Source of the DNA: Nocardia flavorosea NBRC 108225
GTDB lineage: Bacteria; Actinomycetota; Actinomycetes; Mycobacteriales; Mycobacteriaceae
Reading direction: 5' to 3'
Assembly (NCBI RefSeq): GCF_001613385.1
Contig: NZ_BDCG01000018.1
Span: 124,001-188,000 of the forward strand
DNA length: 64,000 bases
Shown: positions 24,918 to 33,179 of the stretch, in pieces
Position numbering within the stretch: position 1 is the stretch's first letter
How the letters are laid out: each line of letters begins with the position of its first letter
Notes under the pieces: model-generated
The model's database searches: none
Seen by the model: the letters and a program-made list of their open reading frames with translations, nothing else
Told to the model about the DNA's origin: nothing
Made by a program: the position numbers and the translations under genes

Positions 24918-25763
24918 ATGCCGCTGACCCCAGCCGATGTGCACAACGTCGCGTTCAGCAAACCGCCTATCGGGAAACGCGGCTACAACGAGGACGAAGT
25001 CGATGCCTTCCTGGATCTGGTCGAGCAGGAACTTTCCCGGCTGATCGAAGAGAATGCGGATCTTCGCCAGCGGGTTGCCGAACTCGACGCGGAGCTGGCC
25101 GATGCCAAGAGCAGCCGCGGTCCGGCCGGTGCCGGGCTCGGTAAACCGGTGCAGCAGGCACCCCCGCCGGAACCGGTGAAACCGCCGGTCCAGGCGCCGC
25201 CCTCGGTCCCCATCCCCGCGGTTCCGGCCGCGCCCGCCGCGGCGGATGCGGGCGCCGACGCGAATATGCAGGCCGCGAAGGTGCTGAGCCTGGCGCAGGA
25301 GATGGCCGACCGGCTCACCAGCGACGCGAAAACCGAAGCCGAGAATTTGCTGGCCAATGCCCGCGCCAATTCCGAGCGGCTCGTCAACGATGCGCGGGCC
25401 CGGTCGGAAGAGATGGTCGCCGACGCCCGGCACAAATCCGATGCCATGCTCTCCGATGCGCAGACCCGGTCCGACAGCCAGCTGCGGCAGGCCAAGGAGA
25501 AGGCCGACGCGCTGCAGGCCGATGCCGAGCGCAAGCACACCGAGATCATGGGCACCATCACCCAGCAGCGCAATGTTCTCGAGAGCCGGATCCAGACCCT
25601 CAAAACCTTCGAACGCGAGTATCGGGTGCGCTTGAAATCGTACCTGGAATCGCAGCTCGAAGAGCTGGAGAACCGGGGGTCGGCCGTACCGGTGGACGAG
25701 GGTGACACCTTCGATACCGGGGCCAACCAGCTTGCTCCCGCATCGTTCGGCCAGGGCGAGTAA
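24918..25763 (+). CDS. wag31: Polar growth scaffold Wag31 (DivIVA)
   Basis: 281 residues. The N-terminal DivIVA membrane-sensing domain (L-T-P-A-D-V-H-N-V-A-F-S-K-P-P-I-G-K-R-G-Y) leads into a first coiled coil to residue 75. A Pro-rich linker (about 75-110) follows, then a long second coiled coil rich in Ala, Glu and Arg (about 115-250). It marks the poles and recruits the elongation machinery. It is a target of PknA/PknB in mycobacteria, and the linker here lacks an obvious conserved phospho-threonine that I can identify. Confidence 0.95.
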   Translation: MPLTPADVHNVAFSKPPIGKRGYNEDEVDAFLDLVEQELSRLIEENADLRQRVAELDAELADAKSSRGPAGAGLGKPVQQAPPPEPVKPPVQAPPSVPIPAVPAAPAAADAGADANMQAAKVLSLAQEMADRLTSDAKTEAENLLANARANSERLVNDARARSEEMVADARHKSDAMLSDAQTRSDSQLRQAKEKADALQADAERKHTEIMGTITQQRNVLESRIQTLKTFEREYRVRLKSYLESQLEELENRGSAVPVDEGDTFDTGANQLAPASFGQGE

Positions 25764-25819
25764 GCGCTCGATACCGCTGGGCGCGAACGGGCACCCGGCC
25801 TGCTGTCCTGGGGGTCAAC

Positions 25820-26017
25820 ATGCTTGTCTTGACACTGGCGCTCGCCGCGATCGGCCTGGTTCTGCTGATCCTGTCGCTGACCACGGGGTCGGTGGTCTGG
25901 GCCTGGGGCTGCATCGTGGTGTGCGGACTCGGTGCTGTGGTGTTGCTGGTGAGCGCGCTGTCGATGCGTGCACCCGAGGAGGAACTGCCGCCGCGGGATC
26001 AGCACGCGAAACACTGA
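25820..26017 (+). CDS. Small two-helix membrane protein downstream of wag31 (Rv2144c-like)
   Basis: 65 residues, ATG at 25820. Two hydrophobic helices (about 2-22 and 27-48) with a short charged tail rich in Glu, Pro and His. The position directly after wag31 matches a conserved small transmembrane protein in mycobacteria (Rv2144c, from memory). Function unknown. Last gene before the ileS leader. Confidence 0.75.
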   Translation: MLVLTLALAAIGLVLLILSLTTGSVVWAWGCIVVCGLGAVVLLVSALSMRAPEEELPPRDQHAKH

Positions 26018-26100
26018 CGAGGACTACTACGAACGAGAACCGAACTGTCCTTCCGTGGTGCGCGGCGGGGCGGGCCTTATAAGTAGTTGACCGTCACGGT

Positions 26101-26106
26101 TAGAAT
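26101..26106 (+). promoter_or_regulatory. -10 box TAGAAT for the ileS leader transcript
   Basis: TAGAAT preceded by GT, with the start of transcription expected near 26113, directly at the beginning of the T-box leader. A TTGACC at 26087-26092 is too close (8 bp) to be its -35. Confidence 0.5.
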
Positions 26107-26112
26107 CAAACC

Positions 26113-26373
26113 TGATAGGCGACGATCCGGCCATCACCGGGGAGCTTTCGGAAGAACGGCGCCGTGCAGCGGCTCCTGCGCTGCCGCACACGCTCAGTAG
26201 AACCGAACGGGTCAGCCCGTCACAGCTGGAAACGAGTGGTCCGCCCGCCCCTGCCGGGCAGGTGGACAAGCGGGGTGGTACCGCGGTACCGGAGCACCGA
26301 TTGCGCCGGTCGTCGTCCCCGTGCCGGATACGAGAGCGCTGCGGCGCCGGGCACGAGGAGATGTGAATCCGCG
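26113..26373 (+). promoter_or_regulatory. ileS T-box riboswitch (ultrashort stem I, translational type)
   Basis: The invariant T-box sequence TGGTACCGCGG is at 26276-26286. An ultrashort stem I is visible: CCGG (26127-26130) and CCGG (26137-26140) close a CCATCA loop whose ATC (26133-26135) is an isoleucine codon and the likely specifier. This layout matches the class of actinobacterial ileS T-boxes whose Nocardia farcinica and M. tuberculosis members have solved structures. There is no terminator with a U tract. Control is expected at the ileS ribosome-binding site (GAGGAG, 26355-26360): uncharged tRNA-Ile stabilises the antisequestrator and opens it. The site lies an unusually long 13 nt before the ATG. 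Confidence 0.93.
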
Positions 26374-29300
26374 ATGGCGGACGAGAATTCCAGCAGCAGC
26401 GCATATCCGCGCGTCGATCTCGGCGGCGGGTCGGGCGTGACCTTCCCCGAGATGGAACGGGCCGTCCTGGACGCATGGGCCGCCGACGGAACCTTCCGCG
26501 CCAGCATCGACAACCGCGCCCCCGCGCCGGATGCGGCCGGCCCGGACGGCGCCGGTGAGTTCGTGTTCTACGACGGCCCGCCGTTTGCCAACGGTCTGCC
26601 GCACTACGGACATTTGCTCACCGGATACGTCAAAGATGTCATCCCACGTTTCCAGACGATGCTCGGGAAACGGGTCGATCGGCGATTCGGCTGGGACTGC
26701 CACGGACTGCCCGCGGAAATAGAAGCGGAGAAGCAGCTCGGTATCACGGACAAATCACAGATCGACTCGATGGGTCTCGCGGAATTCAATGCGGCGTGCA
26801 AGAATTCGGTACTCCGCTATACCGGGGAATGGCGCGACTATGTGACGCGTCAGGCGCGCTGGGTCGACTTCGACAACGATTACAAGACCCTCGATCTCGA
26901 CTTCATGGAGTCGGTGATGTGGGCATTCAAATCGCTGTACGAGAAGGGGCTCATCTACCAGGGGTTCCGGGTGCTGCCCTACAGCTGGTACGAGCAGACG
27001 CCGCTGTCGAATCAGGAGACCCGGCTCGACGACGCCTACAAGATGCGCCAGGATCCGGCGGTCACCGTGGATATGGTGCTGCGCGTACCGGCCGAGCATC
27101 CGCTGGCCGGACTCGATGGTGCGGCGGCGCTGATCTGGACCACCACCCCCTGGACCTTGCCGTCGAATCTGGCGATCGCGGTCCATCCGGATGTGCGCTA
27201 CGTGCAGGTTCGCGGTGTCGACGGTAAGCGGTACCTGCTGGCCGTCGAACGGCTCGGCCACTACGCCCGTGAACTCGGCCAGGAGCCGGTAGTGCTCGGC
27301 GAGTACGACGGCGCCGCGCTGGTGGGCCTCGAATACCGGCCGCCGTTCGATTTCTTCGTCGGCCATCCCGGGGCGCACCGGGTGCTGTCGGCCGACTATG
27401 TCGCCACCGACTCCGGTACCGGCCTGGTGCATCTGGCGCCCGCCTTCGGTGAAGAGGATATGGAGGTGTGCAGCGCCAACGGGATCGAACTGGTGCAGCC
27501 GCTCGACCCGGGCGGCAAGTTCACCTCGATGGTGCCCCCGTACGAGGGGCTGATGGTCTTCGATGCCAATCCGGTGATCATCAAGGATCTCAAGGCAGCC
27601 GGGAAACTGCTGCGGCACGAGACCATCGAGCACTCCTATCCGCACAGCTGGCGATCCGGGCAGCCGCTGATCTATATGGCGGTGCCGTCCTGGTTCGTCG
27701 GGGTGACCGAGTTCCGCGACCGGATGGTGGAGTTGAACAAGCGGGTCAACTGGGTGCCCGAACATATCCGGGACGGCCAGTTCGGCAAATGGCTCGAAGG
27801 CGCCCGGGACTGGAACATCAGCCGGAACCGCTACTGGGGCAGCCCGATCCCGGTGTGGACCTCCGACGATCCTGCCTATCCTCGTATCGATGTCTACGGT
27901 TCGCTCGACGAACTGGAACGCGATTTCGGGGTGCGGCCCACGGATCTGCACCGGCCGATGATCGATGAACTGACCCGGCCCAACCCCGACGATCCGACGG
28001 GGCGCTCGACGATGCGCCGGGTGCCGGAAGTACTGGACTGCTGGTTCGAATCGGGTTCCATGCCCTTCGCCCAGGTGCACTACCCGTTCGAGAACAAGGA
28101 CTGGTTCGACTCCCACTTCCCGGGCGATTTCATCGTCGAGTACAACGGGCAGACCCGCGGCTGGTTCTACACCCTGCATGTGCTGGCCACGGCGCTGTTC
28201 GACAGCCCCGCGTTCGAGAACGTGGTCGCGCACGGCATCGTGCTGGGCGACGACGGCCTGAAGATGAGCAAATCCAAGGGCAACTACCCGGACGTCAACG
28301 AGGTGTTCGAGCGCGACGGTTCCGACGCGATGCGCTGGTTCCTGATGAGTTCGCCGGTCCTGCGCGGCGGGAACCTCATCGTCACCGAACGCGGTATCCG
28401 AGAGGGTGCGAGCCATGCCTTGCGGCCGCTGTGGAACGCCTGGACCTTCTTACAGCTGTACGCCCCCGAAACCGGCACCTGGCGTACGGATTCGGCGAAT
28501 GTGCTGGATCGCTACATCCTGGCGAAACTGGCGCAGACGCGGGATGTGATGACCGCCGCGCTGACGGAGTTCGATATCGCCGGCGCCTGTGAGGAGCTGC
28601 GGACCTTCGCCGACGCGCTGACCAACTGGTATGTGCGCCGGTCGCGTTCGCGCTTCTGGGCCGAGGACCGGGACGCGGTCGATACCCTGCACACCGTGCT
28701 GGAGGTCGCGACCCGGCTGGCGGCGCCGCTGCTGCCGCTGGTGGCCGAGGTGATCTGGCGCGGTCTCACCGGAGAACGATCCGTGCATCTGGCCGATTGG
28801 CCCGCTGCCGATACGCTGCCCGCCGATCCGGAACTGGTCGCGGCGATGGACGAGGCGCGCACTGTGTGCTCGACCGTGCTGAGCCTGCGCAAGGCGCAGC
28901 AGCTGCGGGTCCGGTTGCCGCTCGCGGAGGTGACCATCGCCGCCGCCGACGCCGAACGGCTGGCGCCCTACGCCGACATCATCGCCGACGAGGTGAACGT
29001 CAAGAAGGTCGATCTGACCACCGATGTCGCCGCGCACGGCCGGTTCGAACTGGCCGTCAACGCCCGGGCGGCGGGGCCGCGGCTGGGTCGCGAGGTTCAG
29101 CAGGTGATCAAGGCGGTCAAGGCCGGGGAATGGACGGAAAGCGCCGACGGTGTGGTCACCGCGGCCGGAATCGAGTTGTTGCCCGAGGAATACACGCAGC
29201 GCCTCGTGGCCGCCGAACCGGAATCCACCGCGGCACTGCCCGGTCATGCCGGGCTGGTCGTGCTCGATTCGGTGGTCACCGAGGAACTCGAGGCCGAAGG

Positions 29301-29541
29301 CTGGGCGCGCGATATCATCCGGGATCTGCAGGAGACCCGGAAATCGCTGGGGCTGGAGGTTTCCGACCGGATCACCGCGACACTCGAGGTTCCGGCGGAC
29401 CGGCAGGAGTGGGCGCGGACCCACCGGGAACTCATCGCCGGCGAGATCCTGGCTGTCGAGCTGGAATTCGGCCCGGCCGGTCCGGATGGTGCCGAGCTGA
29501 CGGGTGGGTCGCGGGCCCGGATCGCGAAGGTGAGCCACTAG
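26374..29541 (+). CDS. ileS: Isoleucyl-tRNA synthetase
   Basis: 1055 residues from the ATG at 26374. The open frame extends upstream into the T-box, which is non-coding. Class I signatures: P-H-Y-G-H at 76-80 (the HIGH motif) and K-M-S-K-S at 630-634. The CP1 editing domain lies between them (T-T-P-W-T-L-P-S-N-L near 260), and the block D-W-N-I-S-R-N-R-Y-W-G-S-P-I-P marks the longer, eukaryote-like IleS clade common in actinomycetes. That clade often has reduced mupirocin sensitivity; this last point is family knowledge, not shown here. Charging of tRNA-Ile is sensed by the upstream leader. Confidence 0.98.
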   Translation: MADENSSSSAYPRVDLGGGSGVTFPEMERAVLDAWAADGTFRASIDNRAPAPDAAGPDGAGEFVFYDGPPFANGLPHYGHLLTGYVKDVIPRFQTMLGKRVDRRFGWDCHGLPAEIEAEKQLGITDKSQIDSMGLAEFNAACKNSVLRYTGEWRDYVTRQARWVDFDNDYKTLDLDFMESVMWAFKSLYEKGLIYQGFRVLPYSWYEQTPLSNQETRLDDAYKMRQDPAVTVDMVLRVPAEHPLAGLDGAAALIWTTTPWTLPSNLAIAVHPDVRYVQVRGVDGKRYLLAVERLGHYARELGQEPVVLGEYDGAALVGLEYRPPFDFFVGHPGAHRVLSADYVATDSGTGLVHLAPAFGEEDMEVCSANGIELVQPLDPGGKFTSMVPPYEGLMVFDANPVIIKDLKAAGKLLRHETIEHSYPHSWRSGQPLIYMAVPSWFVGVTEFRDRMVELNKRVNWVPEHIRDGQFGKWLEGARDWNISRNRYWGSPIPVWTSDDPAYPRIDVYGSLDELERDFGVRPTDLHRPMIDELTRPNPDDPTGRSTMRRVPEVLDCWFESGSMPFAQVHYPFENKDWFDSHFPGDFIVEYNGQTRGWFYTLHVLATALFDSPAFENVVAHGIVLGDDGLKMSKSKGNYPDVNEVFERDGSDAMRWFLMSSPVLRGGNLIVTERGIREGASHALRPLWNAWTFLQLYAPETGTWRTDSANVLDRYILAKLAQTRDVMTAALTEFDIAGACEELRTFADALTNWYVRRSRSRFWAEDRDAVDTLHTVLEVATRLAAPLLPLVAEVIWRGLTGERSVHLADWPAADTLPADPELVAAMDEARTVCSTVLSLRKAQQLRVRLPLAEVTIAAADAERLAPYADIIADEVNVKKVDLTTDVAAHGRFELAVNARAAGPRLGREVQQVIKAVKAGEWTESADGVVTAAGIELLPEEYTQRLVAAEPESTAALPGHAGLVVLDSVVTEELEAEGWARDIIRDLQETRKSLGLEVSDRITATLEVPADRQEWARTHRELIAGEILAVELEFGPAGPDGAELTGGSRARIAKVSH

Positions 29542-29819
29542 GCAAGCGGGCTTCGGCGATGTGCGGTGGTGTGCGCTCGGCATCACTGCCCATCGCCGAT
29601 CTACCCGCTTTCCTGGAGTCGGCGGCCATCACCGGGATGTCGGAGCCGGATTCCCTGGCGATCACCGCACCGGCTGCCGGCCGGCTACGCCGGACGAACG
29701 GAATTGCCGGCCCTGCCTCGCTGCACCGAGTCGACGGAGCTGCGGTGCTTCGCACGATCGTGCCCGGCGGGCGCTGGTGCCCGAGATGTTGTGGCCATGA
29801 CCGGGATGGAGTGTCCCAC

Positions 29820-29825
29820 TAGGGT
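29820..29825 (+). promoter_or_regulatory. -10 box TAGGGT (leaderless) for the gene at 29834
   Basis: TAGGGT ends 8 nt before the ATG at 29834, matching the leaderless arrangement seen at several other genes in the window. The remainder of the gap 29542-29819 shows no feature I can support. Confidence 0.55.
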
Positions 29826-29833
29826 ATGCACCT

Positions 29834-30760
29834 ATGGCTTCGGACAACCCCGACGAGTGGTGGCAGCACGCGCCCGAGGGGCAACAGAAAAAGGACTCCC
29901 CTTCGGGGCAGTGGCAACAGGGTTATCAGTCCCAGGGCGGTCAGCCGGGGGTGCAATGGGGACAGACCGCGGGACAGGTTCCGCAACCTGTTCCGCAGTC
30001 GGGCGCATGGGAAGTACCGCCGCTCGGCTCCGGCGGGCAGGGAGGCCCACCGCGGAACAACAATGCCACCTTGATCGCGGTGCTGGCCGTGGTGGTGGTT
30101 CTGGTGCTGGCCGGTGTGGCCGGGCTGGTGATCCTACGGTCGGGGGGTTCGGAGGAGAACACCGCCGCGGCGGCGGGCGCCACGGAAACGACCGGTACGA
30201 CAACGACTACGGCCACCGAGACCACCACGAGCGCGGCTCCGCCGATGGAAGGCGCGCCGGCTTTGAAGGAGGGGCTGTCGCCGGTCGTATTGTTCGGGCC
30301 GACCTTCGAAGACGGTGAGGACACCTACACCATGGCCTTCAAGGATTGGCCTTTCGCGTTCCGGACGCCGGGCTCCTGGGGCTGTATGAAGGGTTCGATC
30401 GATACCATCCCGGAGGCACAGGCGTGGGGATGCGTCGACGAGCAGGATTCCTCGGCCGGTCAGCGAGTCAACCTGATATTGCGTAAATGCCCGTCCACCT
30501 GTGATGCGGCCACCCGGACCCGGTTCGACGCGGACTGGTTCGACAAGGAAGGTGCGGCGGAACAGTTCGATCCGAACACCTCGTATGTGGAGACACCCAC
30601 CAACGACAAGGGTAAGTACACCATCGATCTCAGCCGGTATGTCGCCGCCGAGCCCGGTGGTGAACCGGTCTGGCAGGTGGGGGTCTTCGTGGAGTCGCCG
30701 TCGGCCACCAAGGACGCGGTGCTGAAGACCCTGAACGACATCCTGACGCAAACGCAATAA
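29834..30760 (+). CDS. Membrane-anchored extracytoplasmic protein, function unknown
   Basis: 308 residues. The cytoplasmic N-terminus (1-78) is rich in Gln, Gly and Pro. One transmembrane helix follows (about 80-101), then a Thr/Ala-rich stalk (105-140) and an extracytoplasmic domain (about 150-308) with several cysteines (for example W-G-C-M, W-G-C-V, K-C-P-S-T-C) that could form disulfides. The plan, a cytoplasmic low-complexity tail plus a single helix and outer domain, is common for actinomycete surface proteins of unknown role. No catalytic motif seen. Probably leaderless. Confidence 0.75.
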   Translation: MASDNPDEWWQHAPEGQQKKDSPSGQWQQGYQSQGGQPGVQWGQTAGQVPQPVPQSGAWEVPPLGSGGQGGPPRNNNATLIAVLAVVVVLVLAGVAGLVILRSGGSEENTAAAAGATETTGTTTTTATETTTSAAPPMEGAPALKEGLSPVVLFGPTFEDGEDTYTMAFKDWPFAFRTPGSWGCMKGSIDTIPEAQAWGCVDEQDSSAGQRVNLILRKCPSTCDAATRTRFDADWFDKEGAAEQFDPNTSYVETPTNDKGKYTIDLSRYVAAEPGGEPVWQVGVFVESPSATKDAVLKTLNDILTQTQ

Positions 30761-30767
30761 ACATTTT

Positions 30768-30783
30768 TGTGATTTAGATCACA
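30768..30783. promoter_or_regulatory. Consensus CRP/GlxR binding site
   Basis: TGTGATTTAGATCACA is a perfect match to TGTGA-N6-TCACA and to the corynebacterial GlxR form TGTGANNTANNTCACA. It lies 8 bp after the preceding stop and about 66 bp upstream of the transcription start predicted for the NlpC/P60 gene, a plausible activator position. Confidence 0.85.
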
Positions 30784-30805
30784 TGCTAGAAGTTTGCCAG
30801 GGTGC

Positions 30806-30834
30806 TTGGTGAACGCCCTTCTGCCGGGCACAAT
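30806..30834 (+). promoter_or_regulatory. Possible promoter of the NlpC/P60 gene
   Basis: TTGGTG at 30806-30811 and CACAAT at 30829-30834 with 17-bp spacing. Both are weak matches, consistent with a promoter needing the upstream CRP site. TSS would be near 30841. Confidence 0.35.
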
Positions 30835-30841
30835 CATCGCG

Positions 30842-31030
30842 ATACAGCTGCGACCGTTCCGTTGGGAGCAGCGGGAACGGTGATCATTTCGCTCGGTTCT
30901 ACCTGAGTGGAGTTGCGTCGGAGTGAATTCGCTCCGGCGTAGCTCCAGTGGTCCGCGGTAGCCGGCTACTCGGCGGATGCCGCGAGTAAACCGGGACGCC
31001 CCACGGTGTCTCGTGCATCGACCGGCAGAA
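30842..31030 (+). promoter_or_regulatory. Structured 5' leader, possible divergent ydaO (c-di-AMP) riboswitch
   Basis: Two strong RNA hairpins are visible. Positions 30853-30864 pair with 30869-30881 (12 bp, one bulged G, GGAG loop). Positions 30908-30923 pair with 30932-30947 (16 bp with three G-U wobbles, loop TGAATTCG). The wobbles favour an RNA structure over a DNA operator. Further 3' are the palindrome GTAGCCGGCTAC and a CGCGG/CCGCG pair. The pieces GCGGGAAC, GTGAAT, CGTAG and GGCTAC occur in the same order as conserved blocks of ydaO riboswitches, which precede secreted wall hydrolases and rpf genes in actinomycetes, but the match is loose. Confidence 0.45.
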
Positions 31031-31040
31031 GGGTGGGCAC

Positions 31041-31556
31041 GTGATCGGGATCGCTCTGCGGCGAGGTATCGCCGGCTTACTTCTCACCACGGCCGTCACC
31101 GCGGTCGCGGCCGCACCGGGTTGGGCACAACCCTCCGGCAGCGCGAGCGGATCGGCCTCGGGCTCCAGTTCGCTCAGCGCCAGCGGTTCGGCCGGGCTCC
31201 CGGTATCGACGATTGCCGGTCTCGGCGCCCTCGCCGCCGCCGGCACGCAGACCGGGAAAATGTACGAATGGGGCGCTACCGGACCGGACACCTGGGACTG
31301 TTCGGCACTGGTGCAATGGGCGTTCCGCCAGGTCGGCGTGGCGCTACCACGCACCACCTGGGAGCAGGCGGAGGTCGGCGCGGCGGTGCCCCCCTATGCG
31401 CTGGCCCCGGGGGATGTGGTGATCATCAACCGCGATGCGTCCCATGTCGGTATCTACGCCGGATCCGGGCAGGTGCTCAATGCCTACGGCGCCGGTGTCC
31501 CGGTCGGGCTCACGCCACTCGAGCACTTCTACGTGCACAGTATCCGGCGCTTCTGA
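31041..31556 (+). CDS. Secreted NlpC/P60 peptidoglycan endopeptidase
   Basis: 171 residues from the GTG at 31041 with GGGTGGG upstream. A Sec signal peptide (about 1-29, cleavage after G-W-A-Q or nearby) and a Ser/Gly/Ala-rich spacer (31-58) precede the NlpC/P60 domain. The catalytic cysteine is in W-D-C-S-A-L-V-Q-W (Cys87), the histidine in A-S-H-V-G-I-Y (His135), and the third residue is probably Asn147 in V-L-N-A-Y-G. It should cleave stem-peptide bonds in peptidoglycan outside the cell. The CRP site and structured leader upstream suggest regulation by cAMP and by RNA. Confidence 0.9.
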   Translation: MIGIALRRGIAGLLLTTAVTAVAAAPGWAQPSGSASGSASGSSSLSASGSAGLPVSTIAGLGALAAAGTQTGKMYEWGATGPDTWDCSALVQWAFRQVGVALPRTTWEQAEVGAAVPPYALAPGDVVIINRDASHVGIYAGSGQVLNAYGAGVPVGLTPLEHFYVHSIRRF

Positions 31557-31593
31557 GGCTTCCGGGCGGGTCGGTGACGGCGGCCCGCCTCGC

Positions 31594-32469
31594 TCACTCC
31601 ACCTGTCGCCGGAGCAGCGGGCCGTAATCGGGATGAGCCAGCGCCGAGGCGAACTGCGCGACGAGGTAGTCGCCGGGATTGCCGGTGTCGTACCAGCGTC
31701 CCTGGATGACCTGCCCGTACACGGCGTGGTCGGCGGCGTAGGCGTTGATCGAATCGGTCAGATACACCTCACCGGTGCGATGGGTGTACCAGTTCTCGGT
31801 CTGCGTCCGCAGTTCGTCGATGATTCCGGGTGTGACGACGTAGCCGCCGATCGCCGCATAGGCCGACGGCGCATCGGCTGGTTTCGGCTTCTCCACCAGG
31901 CCGGAGATCCGCAACAATCCGTCGTCCAGATCCTCACGCACCACCGGGACGCCGTAGCGCTGGGATTCGTTCGGGTTCATCGGCATCAACGCCAATACCG
32001 GGCATCCCGTGGCCTCGTAGGCGCGAATGAGCTGCTGCGCGCGCGGTACCTCGGCCACGAACACATCGTCGGGCCACAGCACCAGCATCGGCTCGTCGCC
32101 GGCGGCGCGGGCCGCATTCAGCACCGGGGTGCCGTTACCGTACGGGCCGTGCTGATCCAGGTAGGTGATATGCCCGAGCCGCGACAGTTCGCCTACTTCT
32201 TCCACAGCATCGGCGTAAGCGGTCTTGCCGTCGGCGCGCAACTGGGCGACCAGCGCCGGATTGGGCCGGAAATGATCCTGGATCAGCGATTTTCCACCAC
32301 TGACCACGATGGTGATATCGGTGATCCCGGAAGCCACCAACTCGCGCACCGTATGCTCGATGACCGGCTTGTCGCCGACCGGCAGCATCTCCTTGGGGAT
32401 CGCCTTCGTCAGCGGCAGCAGCCGGGAGCCGATACCGGCAGCGGGAATGACAGCCTTGCGGATCATCAT
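31594..32469 (-). CDS. galU: UTP--glucose-1-phosphate uridylyltransferase GalU
   Basis: 291 residues from the ATG at 32469; a second ATG follows immediately. The nucleotidyltransferase signature A-A-G-I-G-S-R-L-L-P-L-T-K-A (10-23) with K-E-M-L-P, and the V-E-K-P-K-P block near 190, are characteristic. It makes UDP-glucose for surface polysaccharides, trehalose and glycolipids. It is convergent with the NlpC/P60 gene (37 bp between stops) and divergent from dinB. A -10 box TAAACT 6 nt before the ATG implies a leaderless mRNA. Confidence 0.96.
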   Translation of the reverse strand: MMIRKAVIPAAGIGSRLLPLTKAIPKEMLPVGDKPVIEHTVRELVASGITDITIVVSGGKSLIQDHFRPNPALVAQLRADGKTAYADAVEEVGELSRLGHITYLDQHGPYGNGTPVLNAARAAGDEPMLVLWPDDVFVAEVPRAQQLIRAYEATGCPVLALMPMNPNESQRYGVPVVREDLDDGLLRISGLVEKPKPADAPSAYAAIGGYVVTPGIIDELRTQTENWYTHRTGEVYLTDSINAYAADHAVYGQVIQGRWYDTGNPGDYLVAQFASALAHPDYGPLLRRQVE

Positions 32470-32475
32470 GGGCCG

Positions 32476-32481
32476 AGTTTA
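32476..32481 (-). promoter_or_regulatory. -10 box TAAACT of galU (leaderless)
   Basis: Read on the minus strand, TAAACT ends 6 nt before the galU ATG. Confidence 0.55.
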
Positions 32482-33130
32482 TGGCTCTCCCGTGGCGCGC
32501 GTGGGTTGCGGCCCCAAGGTTGCGCGTTTCCGCCGGCGAACTGCCCGCGTGACCTTGCCGAACGCGGCTGTCGGTGATGCCGGGCCGAATCGGCCGGCAC
32601 GACGGAGAGCGGACAGACCGGCCCGGCCTGCGGTGGCCATCCACGGCCCGAATTCGGGAAAGCACCGCGATGCTCGTGCCTGATACAGGTGGGCTCGGTA
32701 GCTCCCGGCCCCCGGCCCGGCCGGCCGTGAGCAAGGAACTGCGGTGTACGGCGCAGGCTCGATCCCCGAGTGCTCGGTGTCGGCGTGCCACCGAGTGTGC
32801 AGGGCATCCGGCATGCGGGCCGAGATCGGACCGACCGCGCCCACCGGCAAGGAGTCGGACGAAGGCCTTCGCCGGTTCGGCCGGCCGGTTCGGAAGGTAT
32901 CCGGCGATGTCGGCGCCGACAGTGTCCCCACGGTTTTCGCCGGGCTCCGTTGCGCGCCCGGGAAGCGGGGTGGCCCTGGCCGCCGTGTCGCGTCCGGAGC
33001 CGGCAGGGAACTGTTGGCCGGCGACCGGCCGGTGCGAGCCCGGCGCCGATCCGATCCTGCGTTGGCCGGGGCACGGCGCCACGCGCAGCGGTCGCCGCCG
33101 GTGCCCGGCCGGGCTGTCGGTGCTCGCGCG
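32482..33130. other. Gene-poor divergent region between galU and dinB
   Basis: About 650 bp. All open frames here are Arg/Pro/Gly-rich and resemble no family. The only structures I see are the 14-bp palindrome TGTCGGCGCCGACA at 32908-32921 and a direct repeat CCGGTTCGG around 32875-32895. No RNA gene recognised. Confidence 0.5.
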
Positions 33131-33179
33131 TAGATTGCGCGGTATGTACCAACAGGGGCGTGACCAGCGGTGCGGGTGA
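33131..33179 (+). promoter_or_regulatory. dinB promoter (-10 TAGATT) with an 11-codon leaderless upstream ORF
   Basis: TAGATT at 33131-33136 is 7 nt from an ATG at 33144, the spacing used by other leaderless genes here. That ATG opens an 11-codon ORF (M-Y-Q-Q-G-R-D-Q-R-C-G) that stops at 33177-33179, out of frame with dinB. It overlaps the proposed dinB GTG at 33160. It may be a regulatory upstream ORF, or the original dinB start lost by a frameshift. Confidence 0.4.

Noticed and set aside
26087..26092. TTGACC as -35 of the ileS leader
   Set aside because: Only 8 bp from the TAGAAT -10 box, so it cannot pair with it.
32908..32921. 14-bp palindrome TGTCGGCGCCGACA in the galU-dinB gap
   Set aside because: G+C-rich palindromes of this length are expected by chance in such DNA, and it is not placed at a promoter.
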